DNA of 64,000 nt. Origin: Gnetum montanum (lineage: Eukaryota; Streptophyta; Gnetopsida; Gnetales; Gnetaceae). Under the pieces are notes generated by a model. The model saw only the letters and a list, made by a program, of their open reading frames with translations, searched no databases and was not told the origin of the DNA. The translations under genes were made by a program, and so were the position numbers. The stretch covers positions 630 to 64,629 of the forward strand of contig MNCI01000972.1 in the NCBI GenBank assembly GCA_015680685.1, read 5' to 3'. Each line of letters starts with the position of its first letter. The stretch's first letter is position 1. Positions 53,457 through 64,000 of this stretch are shown here, in pieces.

Positions 53457-55016
53457 CTCACTTTGTTCCTTAATCACCAATAGCTTCATCGTTAGATCTA
53501 TCACTACATTAGATTACTTCATTGCAAGGGAGGCCATGTTCATTTCATATTGAGCTATTGCATCCAATACCACAATGATATTCTTAGACCCTAGACATTT
53601 CATAAACCTCTTATAAAATCTATTGTTTCCATGGATCAAGGGTATAAGGGAACTTTCAATAGAAGAAGAAGTTTATCAAGATGTTTAGTAGAGCCATTGT
53701 CCTACAAACATAGTAAGCATTTCTACACACTATCAATAACATCCTAATGTAATTTAGACCAAAAGAAAGTTCACTTAATTAAGGAAAGAATTTTTTGTTG
53801 ACTCAGATGCCTAGCCTAAGGAGTATCATGGCATTCTCTAATAATCTACATTCGTAGGAAATTCCAATCGTGAATACAAATCCAACTATCTTGGAACTAA
53901 CTTGAAATAAGAAGCTTAATTAACCTCTATTAGCTTTGTAAGATCAATGCCTTGAGGATATTCTTTGAATTCGTCTTGAATTTAGGCTAATAACATACTA
54001 GTCCAAATTCTAAAACCAAGGCCAACCAATCAGCTCGCTTTAGTCGAAGCTTGGATTGATTGAGGAGGAAAATAGTGGCCAAATTATCTATCTTTACCAA
54101 AGCATGGCTTTCGACAAGTAGTATCTCCATATCATGAGACAATGAAGAATGACAAATCTTTTTTCTCATGGAGGGCCACACACCATCCAATTTAGTTTCA
54201 TGACTTATAAGCAATGGGGTGACCCTCTTGTAGCAACACCAAGTCAATCCCATCATCACTAGCATCTATGTAGACCTCAAAGGACTTCAAGAAATTTGGT
54301 AGGATCCTAAAGTAAAATGCTAGTGATGTTGCAAGAATCATGGACCCAATGAGAATGATAATGGTGGTAGAAGATCTATACCCAGCTTTCCCCTCCATTT
54401 GCAGTTACAGTAGATGTACAACAAGCCATAAGGGCATAAACCATCATATTAAAAATATACAAGAGAAGCTTATATATCGAAACAAATGTAAATACCATAG
54501 AAATTATAGACTACTATAAGCAGCAAATCCTCAACTCCTAATGGACTAATTTCCCAACTTTCCTCATAAGTCAATCATGGCAAAATGATGTCTTCTTATG
54601 ATTGGAATAAAACATGGAGATTGGGTTTATAGTGAAATTACTATTGTAACCAGTCCAAGCCATTGTTAGAGAATTCAAAGGTTCTGAGAAGGGCCATATA
54701 AATTACATGAACTATGGATTAAGTCACCAGTTCAATTCTTGTTGGATGCACAAAAAATGCAAGAATTAGAAGTTAGAGCTTTCTTAACTTTGTCAAAAGC
54801 CTATTGACAACTAGAGTTCCACCATGAAGGAACTTCCTTCTTCTATAAGTCTATGAGAGAGAAAGCTATGTTTAAGAAATTTTTGACAAATCAATGATAA
54901 AAGCTAGCTAATTACATAAACTGTTAGATCTCATGAACATCAATAGGAGTGGATCATTGTCAAACAATCTATACCTTTTTTGGGTTGACCTTAATTTGGC
55001 CATGTTGAATAAAGTG
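53457..55016 (-). pseudogene. Ty3/gypsy pol: RT end, RNase H, integrase start
   Basis: On the minus strand, RT connection sequence (FVKNFLKHSFLSH near 54880) is followed by an RNase H start, FEVYIDASDDGIDLVLLQ then EGHPIAYKS (54201-54284). Next comes an RNase H end and the integrase zinc-binding region near 53700-53840 (IIRECHDTP, SQQKILSLI, KCLLCL, an H-H-C-C pattern) and PWSMETIDFIRGL near 53630, the start of the integrase core. The frame is lost in the region of GSKNIIVVLDAIAQY near 53560. It continues from 58943, being split by the copia element. About 300 bp near 54430-54750 do not resemble pol. Confidence 0.7.
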
Positions 55017-55339
55017 TGTTAAGTTAAGTGGTGACTAATCCAACACAGGTCAAAACCAGTTAACAACAGTTAGAGTAGTAGTTAACAGCAGTGAGCAATA
55101 GTTAGCAGTAGTTAACAACAGTTAGAGTAATAGTTAACCAGTAGTTACTGGTCTAGTTTCCGTTCTCTTCCATAACGGCCCAAAAATGTTGTTGTTTCCA
55201 TAATTGTATATAGCAATTATTATTTAATAACAATTCTCTTGTATTTTTGGTGGCGTGCTTGCTTAAACGCTACACAAAGCTGTGTGTGTTGCCTATGTTT
55301 TCTATTTTCTTCGGTTCTTTATCTATTCCTGAATTTAAC
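55017..55339 (+). repeat. 5' LTR of the copia element
   Basis: 323 bp beginning TGTTAAGTTAAGTGG and ending TTTAAC just before the primer-binding site. It holds a local repeat of the type AACAGCAGTTAGAGTAGTAG (about 55060-55145). Compared with 58620-58942 there are about 16 differences by eye, nearly all transitions. Confidence 0.9.
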
Positions 55340-55351
55340 TGGTATCGGAGC
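55340..55351 (+). promoter_or_regulatory. Primer-binding site of the copia element
   Basis: TGGTATCGGAGC directly follows the LTR. It is TGGTATCAGAGC, complementary to the initiator methionine tRNA and standard for plant copia elements, with one transition. Confidence 0.9.
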
Positions 55352-58300
55352 TACGGATCAGTGGGAGCAGTGGCATCCGAGGAAGGGAAAGTCTGGATTG
55401 AAAAATTCGATGGAATAGACTTTGGGTTCTGGAAGATGCAGATTGAAGATTATCTGTATCAAAAGAAGTTGCATGAACCGCTGCAAGGGAAGAAGCCAGA
55501 TCAAATGGATCAAGAAGATTAAAATCTCTTAGATCACCAGGCACTTGGTGTGATTAGATTGACATTGACAAGAAACGTCTCATTCAACATTGTTAATGAT
55601 ACAACCACTGCAGGTTTAACGAAAATGTTGTCAATTATGTATGAAAAGACATCTGCTGCAAACAAGGTATATTTGATGCGTCAGTTGTTCAATCTGAAGA
55701 TGGGTGAAGGTACATCAATTACAAATCACATCAATGAATTCAATACGATAATTAGTCAATTGAATTTAGTGGCGATCACCTTTGAGGACAAAATCCAGGC
55801 GTTGATTTTGCTGTCATCTTTGCCAGAGAGTTGGTCTACAACAGTGACTGCTGTGAGTAGCTCATCAGGTACTTTAAAATTAAAGTTGAATGATATTCGA
55901 GACTTGATTCTTAGCGAGGACATTTGCAGAAGGGAGTCAAGAGAATCCTCAAGGTCTGCTTTGAATACAGAAAGCAGAGGTAGGAGCTCACAACATGGTC
56001 AAAACCATGGTAATGGTAGATCGAAGTCCAGAGGCAGAGGAAAATCTAAAAATCACAGGGAAGTTGTTTGCTGGAATTGTGACAAGGGTCACTTTAGAAA
56101 TCAGTGCAGGGCACCAAAGAAGAAGAAAAATCACACTCAAGATGATGAATCAGCGAATGCAGCAGAGGAGATTATTGTTGATGCTTTGATTTGCTGTGTG
56201 GACAATCCCATTGAATCTTGGATTCTGGATTCAAGTGCTTCATTCCACTCCACTCCATGCAAGGAATTGTTACACAATTATGTTATAGGGAAGTTTGGAA
56301 AGGTTTATCTTGCAGATGATGAACCTTTGGATATTGTGGGGAAGGGTGAAGTTCAAATAAAAACCACCCAAGGGATGCAATGGAAATTGCAAGATGTAAG
56401 ACATGTTCCTGGACTTAAGAAAAATTTAATCTCCATGAGTCAAATGGATTTGGATGGGTATACAACAACATTTGGCGATAGATTATGGAAGATTACCAAG
56501 GGAAACCTAGTTGTTGCACGAGGCAGTAAGGTGGGAACATTGTACATGACTAAAGCAAAGAAAGATGCAGTTGCAGTTGCTAACTATGATGGTGATTCAA
56601 TCCTATGGCACCAAAGACTTGGGCACATGAGCGAAAAAGGTATGAAGTTGTTGGCTTCAAAGGGAAAGTTACCAAAGTTTAAGTGTGATGATGTTGGCTT
56701 GTGTGAAGATTGTGTTTACGGGAAGCAAAAACGAGTTACTTTCTCAAAGATAGGGAGGATACCACAGAATGAAAAGCTTGAACTGGTGCATTCAGATGTA
56801 TGGGGGCCAGCTCCAGTGAAGTATCTTGTAGGCTTAAGCTATTANACAAGATACTTCACTGGAGCTGGCCCCCATACATCTGAATGCACCAGTTCAAGCT
56901 TTTCATTCTGTGGTATCCTCCCTATCTTTGAGAAAGTAACTCGTTTTTGCTTCCCGTAAACACAATCTTCACACAAGCCAACATCATCACACTTAAACTT
57001 TGGTAACTTTCCCTTTGAAGCCAACAACTTCATACCTTTTTCGCTCATGTGCCCAAGTCTTTGGTGCCATAGGATTGAATCACCATCATAGTTAGCAACT
57101 GCAACTGCATCTTTCTTTGCTTTAGTCATGTACAATGTTCCCACCTTACTGCCTCGTGCAACAACTAGGTTTCCCTTGGTAATNCACCTCATTAATCGAG
57201 CACCTTCCGTTCCATTGGAGTTCAGAATACGGACTAGGAAGGAGGTAAGTCTTTTACATTTGAAAATTTTTGGGTGTGTCTCGTATGTGCATATTGATTC
57301 AAATGATAGAGATAAGCTGGATCCTAAAGCTAAGAAATGTTATTTTATTGGCTATGGTTTCGATAATTTTGTTTATCATTTCTGGGATGATCAAAATAGG
57401 AAAATTATCAGACACAGGGATGTCATTTTTAATGAACACATGGTGTACAAGGATAGGTTCGGTTTAGAATCCAACATTGTAGGGAAGCAAGAAAAGGAAT
57501 GTGAGAAGGCTGAACTGGAAGAGATATCTGAGAGGAATGTGGATGGAAGGATTCAAGCAAATCTTGGAAATAGGATAGCTGAAAATAAAAATAACATTGC
57601 AGAAACAGCCACACCAGAGCCTCAGTTGAGAAGGTCTGCAAGAACACCAAAGCCTAGAGAAAGGTACTCTCCCTCGTTACATTACTTATTGTTGACTGAT
57701 GCTAGGGAACCAAACTATTTGGATGAAGCAATGCAGGCAATAGATTGTGTTAAGTGGGAGGTGGCGATGAGAGATGAGATGAAGTCACTCCATAAAAATA
57801 TGACATGGACACTAACTGAGTTGCCAGAAGGAAAGAAGGCATTGTAGAATAAGTGGGTGTATAGGGTCAAGGAAGAACATGATGGAAGCAAAAGATACAA
57901 AGCAAGGTTAGTAGTTAAGGGTTTCCAACAGAAAAAGGGAATTGACTACACAGAAATTAGTAGGCCAAACATAGCTCATGCAGTGGGAGTTGTTAGCAGG
58001 TTTATGTCTGATCCAGGAAGGGAGCATTGGGAAGCTGTAAAGTGGCTTCCAAGATATCTGAAAGGAACTTCAGGTATGACACTTTATTTTAAAAGGAGCA
58101 GCATTACTCTACAAGGTTTTTCTAATGTGGATCTGGGAGGTGACTTGGATAGTAGGAAGAGCACCTACTGGTTGTCTCTTTACCATGGGCAACATGGCTG
58201 TGAGCTGGATGTCTCGACTTTAGCAGAGCATTGCTCTCTCAACCACAGAAGCAGAATATATGGCTATCTCAAAAGCTGGAAAAGAGATGATCTGGTTGAA

Positions 58301-58570
58301 GGGTCTTCTAAAATAATTGGGTAAGACATAGGACAACAATGAACTTTTCACTGACAGTCAAAGTGCCATACATCTAGCTAAAAATCCAGTCTTCCATTCC
58401 AAATCCAAACACATTTAGCTGAGGTATCATCATATCTGGGAATTGATAGATGATGGAACATTATTGCTGAGGAAGATTCCTGGTTCAAACAACCTTGCAG
58501 GCATGTTAACCAAGGCAGTTACCTTTGCTAAGCTGAAACTTTGCACAACTTTAGCAGTCCTCCATGGTTA
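55352..58570 (+). pseudogene. copia gag-pol polyprotein, RT core deleted
   Basis: A single frame is interrupted by TAA at 55520 and TAG at 57845, followed by a frameshift near 58170. Gag: WIEKFDGIDFGFWKMQIEDY, LFNLKMGEGTSITNHINEF. Knuckle CWNCDKGHFRNQC (one residue short before His). Protease WILDSSASFHSTP (usual DSG read as DSS). Integrase zinc region LWHQRLGHMSEKGM...CEDCVYGKQ, then the core is cut by the gap at 56845-57184 and resumes at HLINRAPSVPLEF. RT starts (FGCVSYVHI, NKWVYRVKEE, GFQQKKGIDYTEI) and passes directly to SRPNIAHAVGVVSRFM, so the catalytic YVDD part is gone. RNase H is present in a shifted frame ([31 protein letters not shown]). Confidence 0.9.
56492..57183. repeat. Inverted 338-bp duplicate inside copia, between two single-N gaps
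   Basis: 56846-57183 is, as far as I can compare, an exact reverse complement of 56492-56829. It is bounded by N at 56845 and N at 57184. A natural inverted repeat in the middle of integrase would not stay identical and end precisely at gap marks, so this is a misplaced, flipped contig. The true sequence between GPAPVKYL and HLINRAPS is missing. Confidence 0.85.
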
Positions 58571-58619
58571 ACAATGAGGAGGCATTGTTTTTTGTTTGAT
58601 CAGTCTCCAAGTGGGAGAT

Positions 58620-58942
58620 TGTTAAGTTAAGTGGTGACTGATCCAACACGGGTCAAAACTAGTTAACAGCAGTTAGAGCAGTAGTTAGCAGCAGTGAGCA
58701 ATAGTTAGCAGTAGTTAACAGCAGTTAGAGTAATAGTTAACCAGTAGTTACTGGTCTAGTTTCCGTTCTCTTCCGTAACGGCCAAAAACGTTGCTGTTTC
58801 CATAATTGTATCTAGCAATTATTATTTAATAACAATTCTCTTGTATTTCTGGTGGTGCGCTTGCTTAAACGCCACACAAAGCTGTGTGTGTTGCCTGTGT
58901 TTTCTATTTTCTTCGGTTCTTTATCTATTCCTGAATTTAACA
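58620..58942 (+). repeat. 3' LTR of the copia element
   Basis: 323 bp, TGTTAAGTTAAGTGG to GAATTTAACA, preceded by the polypurine tract. Its CpG in TTCCGTAACGG is CA in the 5' LTR, and other differences are of the same deamination type. Confidence 0.9.
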
Positions 58943-61190
58943 ATGTGGCCAAGGAACTTTAATTTGGTATAGAAAAACTCCATATTTTCTTTCTTTACAT
59001 AAAATTGATTTTGATGCAACTTTTTAACGACTAATTACATATGCAAAGCATGGTCCTCCAAAGTATGGCTATAGACTAGAATATCATTAAGGTAGATAAC
59101 CACAACCTTGTTAAGGAACGACCTAAAAATTCCATTCATAAGAGTGTAAAATGTTGTTAGTGCATTGCAAAGACCAAAGGACATGATAGTCCAACCATGG
59201 GAGCCATATTTGATAACATAAATAGTCTTTTATTCATTACCCTCTAAAATATGGACCTGATAGTACCCTTGACATACATCTAGATAGGTGAAATTGCTTG
59301 CCTAAGCCAATTAGTCAAACAAATCTAAAATTAATAGCATTGGATACTTATTCTTTAGTGTATTTATTCAACAATTTGTAATTACAATAGAGACATAAGG
59401 TCTCATCCTCCTTGATGATAAATAACACAAGTGCATCATAAGGAGATTTGGATGGGTGAATCTATCACTTTGAAATCAAGCTTTCCATTTGATGCTTCAA
59501 CTCTACTAACTTTGAAATAGGAATTCTTNTCTAACATATTGAAGAGGTCAAAATTTTGCAAGTTTATAATAGGCTTTAATCAAGTCCACAACTAACTGCA
59601 AGTCCTTTGCCATGGAAGGGATCCTATAATTATGACTAGGCCCATTATCAATGAAATCACTAACTTGTCTTACACCCACTATGACTAGGGCCAATTGCAT
59701 CTAATGCAAGTTATCAAAAGCCACATTTTAAAAACTTAAAGGTCTTACTTTCCAAGTGACTATCTCAAACAACTACATCATGACAAATTGTCTCCACTAG
59801 TCTTCAAATGCACTGCCATTTATGATTTGAAGAATTGGATCTAGTTGATATGTTAGGGTCATCAATTGTTTAGCAAGAGCATGGTCCTACCAATTATCTA
59901 GCCTTCCAGAATTGAGAGAACAATTTCTTGCCAAGTGATTCTTGTAGTAAATGAAGCATAGGATTGATCCCTTGAAGTACTCTTCAAAGAATTATTGTTT
60001 CTTACTCCTAGGTTGTCATTTGTTCTTGGGAACTTTCCTTACTTGTTGTGATCTTTGATTGCTTAAAGGACCTCCAATAGAATGATTGCTTTGCTAATTT
60101 GGCTTAGACCCATTTCCCTCTTTAGTAGGTCCTACATCTATCTTCTAAGAATGAGAAGATGTGGCTTGCTTCTCCTTACTAGACTTGCTCTTATTTGGTT
60201 TTATTGCCTTAAAATCCAGGAACATGCTTGCCACAATAATGGCCTATGGCAAGGTATTAATACCTCGACATTGTATCTCTAACTGTGCCTAGGGCTGCAA
60301 TCCATTCACAAATTTGAAGAATTAGCTGTAATCTCATATAACAAAAATTAGCAATATCAATTCTTCGAAAGCATTGATGTATTCTTCCAATTTTCTAGAG
60401 CATTTAAGAGTTTCAAGTTTTATCTTGGCTACCTAATCTGAATTTCAAGGCTAGAGTTATTTGATCAATGCAACTTTAAATTATTTCCATGTGTCCACAA
60501 CCTCTCCAATGGTGCCCTTCTCTTGAGCATGAAGTAGGCTTAGCCATCACAATTTTGCATTGTTGATCAAATACTGAGAAGCTATTGACATCTTTCAGGC
60601 CATTGGAACACCATTAGTAGTCAAATACATCTCCACATCATGAAGCAAGGTATTCTTTCATCATTGTAGATCTTAAGCCCCTTTGCTTTGATACAAGTAA
60701 TAGCCATGGGCTCTTCCATGAGGCATCATGTCAAAGAGGACTTCAAAATGGTGTCTCATTTTTCAGCTCAAACATCCCCCAATTCACCCCTACTAAGACA
60801 TCCTCTAGGACTTTCACCCATGCAACCAGATCATCAACCAAAGATGCCTTTGCTTGTATAGTTTGGTAGGAATCAAAGAGATCCTTATACAATCCCAACA
60901 CCTAATCTAGATGATCCTCCAAAACTAAGATTCTTATTTCGACCAACTTGACCTAATCCCTAGAGTGAAAGTCCACCTTGTATTGAGAAAGATTCATCTC
61001 TTTGACAACATAATGAATTAGGTTAGTGCTTTCAGGACTCAAATTTGCCAAGGCCTCATCCACCACCTTGATATGCTCCCAAAGGTCCTGAAACCTTGCC
61101 CTAGCTTATTTAAGCTCCACCTCCACCTCTGAGTTAGTCTAGTCCTTAACAATTCCACTAGGCCCATTTAGATCCATTTCTAAAAGGCCT
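58943..61190 (-). pseudogene. Ty3/gypsy gag, protease region and reverse transcriptase
   Basis: Minus-strand gag begins near 61180 (MDLNGPSGIVKD) with a coiled coil (WEHIKVVDEALANLSPES), a gag core, and a knuckle-like CFIYYKNHLARNC near 59950 with Tyr for the second Cys. Protease is barely visible. RT: SPSKSPYDALVLFIIKED near 59440, YLDVCQGYYQVHI near 59280, FGLCNALTTFYTLMN near 59170 and the catalytic VVVIYLNDILVYSHTLEDHA near 59070, with YLND instead of YLDD. It then meets the copia insertion at 58942 and goes on at 55016. A single N lies at 59529. Typical plant chromovirus or Tat-like order; lineage not resolved. Confidence 0.75.
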
Positions 61191-61300
61191 TCTTACAAAA
61201 CCATCAATAATAACAATAATTGATTGGTAGAAGTTAGAAATGAAAACCTCATAGACCATAATCCTATTCCACAAACATATGTCAAAATTTAGTAAGAAAA

Positions 61301-61316
61301 TCAAGCTCTTATATCA
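61301..61316 (-). promoter_or_regulatory. Primer-binding site of the gypsy element
   Basis: On the minus strand TGATATAAGAGCTTGA matches TGGTATCAGAGCTTGA, the initiator-Met-tRNA-type site, with two changes. It is placed about 110 bases before the gag ATG region and next to an LTR-like end (GGCACA). Confidence 0.6.
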
Positions 61317-61319
61317 TTT

Positions 61320-62290
61320 GTGCCAATATTATCCCTAAAATGTCATCCAATACTACCTAAGTCCCTTAAACTAGTTTAGACATTGGGATAGAACTCAAAC
61401 GGAGCATGCCTCAATGCTGACCAAGCCTAAAACACATGCCAACAAAGAACTTGTCAAAGTCCTAGAAGATAATCATATAACATGAGTGATGTACAAATAC
61501 ATTGCAACAATAAAACCATGATAAGCTAATTAGTCACTTACTTCACTCTTGTGGACATCATGGGAACTACTAGTTAAACCCTCCATATTCATCATTGTGT
61601 ATTGGTAGTTGGTGTCATGCTCATATGAGGACATGCAATGTTCCATAGCACATCCCATGTTGTACCCAAGGCTAAACCCCAACACAAAGTTAAACTACAC
61701 AACCTTTCCAAGGTCCCACTGAGTGGGGTACAGAGGAATGCCATAGCCTCATCAAGTATAGCATGGACTTGCCATGAGAGTATGGTTTTGAAAGCATAAG
61801 AAGCAAAGGATCCATTGTGCCCCCACAATCCCCAAACCATGGAAAAGGTAGCAAGCCATCACCTACATTACTACCCTTCTCATAATTCTCCCTTGCTTAA
61901 AATGAGCAATGACCTCGGAGCATGGCCAAGGTAGCCCATGAGAACACTACATTATGATTGAGGAAGGATTTCATCAATTCTAGGGAAATATCTTGTACTA
62001 CATGGAATCAAATAAGAAGGATCCTGAGTTTAGGAAGGTCCAATAGCTAGGTCACAAACCATAAAAGCTTCATTATTAAACTCAACCTTCTTCCCAAGAA
62101 CTGGATTCCTGGTACTACTTGACATCCAAGTTATGAATGACACCTTTCCAAACTTGGTGTGTCCCTCTCCTATGTCTTGCTTAAGATGCAAGACCCATAG
62201 GAGAGTCCTTAAGTGTTCCAGTGTAGTGACGTGAAAGAACATGCTAACTTATAGGGAAAACAAACACAAGGCGTCCCTTAACTCATTTTC
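61320..62290 (-). repeat. Probable LTR between two gypsy coding parts
   Basis: Non-coding stretch ending GGGATAATATTGGCACA next to the primer-binding site. Upstream on the minus strand it is preceded by the integrase C-terminus at 62300-62790 and purine-rich AGTTAAGGGA near 62275, the place of a polypurine tract. The arrangement pol - LTR - primer site - gag suggests that two tandem elements share this LTR. Its other copy was not found in the window, so the boundaries are tentative. Confidence 0.4.
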
Positions 62291-62790
62291 CATAAGGTCT
62301 AGGGGCATCAACATGCTTACATGAAACATTGAATGGACTCAAGCCATATTAACTGGTAACTATAATATAAGTTACAAGGTTGATCTTTTCAAAGATCTTG
62401 ACGAGGTTGTCATATTTCCCAAGTGGTTTTAATACAGTACCCTACTTTTGTTTGAACTGGCGAAGGTCAAATTTGGAAAGGATCCAATCCCCAACATTGA
62501 ATACTTGAGGATGGTGCTTGTGATCTACATATTTCTTTATGCACCACACTGCCTATTTCTTCATGCATTGCACTACCCTTTCCAAACAATCCCTTACTAC
62601 TTCAACTTTTTTAGACCAAATTTTCATGAATTCATCAATTGTGAAATGATGATCTTGCATGGATGAAGAAATGATATAAGGAGTCATGGGTGGCTTACCC
62701 ATCACCAATTTTGCAAAGAAGAACCCAATTGTTGAGGACTTCTACATGTTATAACTCAACTGGCCTATTTCCAAAAGTAATGTATGCTTG
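62291..62790 (-). pseudogene. Ty3/gypsy integrase C-terminal region of a second element
   Basis: The minus strand contains IGQLSYNM, KSSTIGFFFAKLVMGKPPMT near 62700 (compare SYN..HSSTG.SPF....G..P.TP), then EVVRDCLERVVQCMKK, YVDHKHHPQVFNVGDWILSK near 62500 (the GD.V segment) and YDNLVKIFEKINLVTYII near 62400 (GPY.V...I...AY.L). This is the end of a gypsy integrase. It lies upstream, not downstream, of the gag at 61190 and so belongs to a second, adjacent element. The catalytic DDE part is not in the window. Confidence 0.65.
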
Positions 62791-63663
62791 ATGTTACTTT
62801 TTCACATGCTAATGATGACATATACTTTTAATATGCATATTGTCTGATCCATGTTAATGGCTAAGAAAAGGACAAATGACTCATTTAATAGGGACATGGC
62901 TCTCTTGGATATTGTCACTCTTACATATCTACTCCCTCATGATCCCACTTGTCCAAGTCAAGAATTCATCATGTCATTAATAGAAAAAAAAATTAGAGGA
63001 TAGTATTGTCTTATCCTTATCCTTTGTATAAACTTTTATGCACAAGTCTTTGCCCAACCCTTGAAGTCTCCTTTATGCTATAAATAGGGGGAATTTTTCT
63101 CTTGCTTTTACCTTTGCCAAGTGAGAGAAGACAATGCTAGTTTGGGGTATAAATAAAAGACAGAAGAAGGTGTGTGTTTATTCCTTGTTTGTTCCTAAGG
63201 GTTGCCTTTAGTGGTTTTGTGTGTGTTCTTAATAGAGGGTTGGAAGGTTGACCCTCTTGTTGTTATTAAAGGCTACTGTGGCTAATTCTAAGCATGAACT
63301 TTATCTGATTTTCTTGGAGAATTTTGGTTGTACCTTGAAATTATTGTTTTGAGTTGATTTGTGAGGCTGCCAACTAAACAACAGCCCAAGCCTTAAGTAT
63401 GTTCTTTCCCAAATTGGTCAACCCAATCTTATATGTGTGTATTCCAAGCCTTTGTTGTATATAAATTATTGATAGGTGTTTATTATCTTGGCTTGGACAA
63501 GTTGAGGATTATTTTATGAGAGCATGTGGGATTTTTTGCGAGTTGTGAGTTATACATGAGATCTTTCATGAGTCATGAATCTGATTTCTAACATAAATGT
63601 ATTGGGCTTATGATTTAGCATTTTCTTTGTGTTATGTGCACTCGACATTTCATGTTTTTGTGA
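62791..63663 (+). promoter_or_regulatory. Candidate LTR or promoter region with a TATA box
   Basis: TATAAATA at 63079-63086 is followed by GGGGGAATTTTTCTC and another TATAAATA near 63149, with no coding frame. TGTTAC at 62792 and TAACA at 63589-63593 could be ends of an 800-bp LTR, but the flanks (CTTGA and TAAAT) do not match as a target duplication. It may be a solo LTR of another family or a plain promoter. Confidence 0.3.
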
Positions 63664-64000
63664 ACCTATATATTGTTGATCCCCAACCACTATTTGAAGC
63701 CTATTATAAATTAAATAATCTTGTTTGGTGAAAACATAGTAGAGGATTAGAATTGCATCTAACCACATATGTTGGTGTTGCTTGTAATATAAAACTTGAA
63801 ACAAGCAAGTCACACAATCCACCATTATATTGAATCATATTCTTATCACCCAATGTTCTAAGAAATTGGAGGAAAAAAATGGAGCGAAAATTTAAAGGTT
63901 GGTTATCATTATTCTACATGTTCCAGTCTTCTCTAAATATCATGGTCTAGAAGTCTTCCAAAAATATTTTAAAGTCTTCTTATTTTGTATAAATGGTTTG
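63664..64000. repeat. Long dispersed repeat, copy 2 (first copy 20352-20890)
   Basis: It matches 20352-20890 in order (ATATTGTTGATCCCCAACCA, CTTGTTTGGTGAAAACATAG, TGAAACAAGCAAGTC, TCCACCATTATATTGAATCA, AAATTTAAAGGTTGGTTAT) but lacks about 200 bp that copy 1 has in the middle. It runs off the window end, so the full unit is longer. No terminal structure was found. Confidence 0.65.

Larger units (their letters stand above)
55017..58942 (+). mobile_element. Ty1/copia retrotransposon with LTRs, internally deleted
   Basis: Two 323-bp LTRs, an initiator-Met-tRNA primer-binding site, one gag-pol frame and a polypurine tract (AAGTGGGAGAT, ending 58619) are present. The flanks AAGTG (55012-55016) and ATGTG (58943-58947) form a 4-of-5 target duplication. 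The element was inserted in the RT region of a minus-strand gypsy copy. LTR differences are few and mostly transitions, so it is among the younger insertions here. The RT core is deleted and part of integrase is lost in an assembly gap. Confidence 0.9.

Noticed and set aside
56842-57192. Second copia integrase frame on the minus strand
   Set aside because: Part of the flipped 338-bp contig duplicate, not a separate gene.

Overview
The window looks like nuclear DNA of a land plant, and a gymnosperm is the best guess although it is not proven. It is AT-rich, carries almost no intact genes, and is filled with decayed, nested plant retroelements: Ty3/gypsy, Ty1/copia, L1 LINEs with DUF4283/zinc-knuckle ORF1, RTE LINEs, and an endogenous pararetrovirus. 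Exon-like islands with good splice sites and matching phase lie kilobases apart, as in conifer genes with very long introns. Several single-N and one 795-N assembly gaps are present. No rRNA, CRISPR array or bacterial-type operon is seen.

Layout. 1-4829: 3' part of a plus-strand LTR element (copy A), made of a TATA-bearing internal promoter, a leader ending in a splice-acceptor-like site, one 929-codon decayed frame (ATHILA-ORF1 / putative plant transposon type) and a 914-bp LTR. 5095-7340: RTE LINE pieces. 7640-7868: subtilase fragment. 8888-8980: possible host exon. 9617-12507: tandem repeats, a PIF1-type helicase fragment with its end triplicated, a foldback element and a dispersed repeat. 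13281-17530: two minus-strand LINEs. 18009-18191: degenerate coiled-coil exon. 21061-26385: complete gag-protease-only LTR element with a CCTAG target duplication. 26607-29714 and 37925-38540: endogenous pararetrovirus, split by copy B. 29715-37924: minus-strand LTR element (copy B) with an ATAGG target duplication, carrying gag plus the same second gene as copy A. 39098-39510: last two exons of a RING-finger gene, with a decayed RING duplicate at about 39660-39790. 40390-44670: minus-strand L1 LINE. 46200-47132 and 52726-53456: isolated LTRs of the palindrome family. 47880-51160: plus-strand Tat/Ogre-like gag-protease. 53457-62790: minus-strand gypsy gag-pol, interrupted by a copia element (55017-58942) and preceded by the end of another gypsy pol. 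63664-64000: second copy of a repeat also found at 20352-20890.

The most interesting system is the LTR family ending in TGATGAG...CTCATCA (at least seven LTRs here). Its U3 promoters carry arrays of GATATCGC-type palindromes just upstream of the TATA box. Copies A and B carry a second, env-position gene with its own promoter of the same design and what looks like a 5'-leader intron, so the second protein may have been made from its own transcript rather than by read-through of gag. All copies here are inactivated, mainly by C-to-T type stop codons. Host coding potential is limited to the RING-gene exons (phase 0 throughout, one frameshift) and a few uncertain exon candidates.
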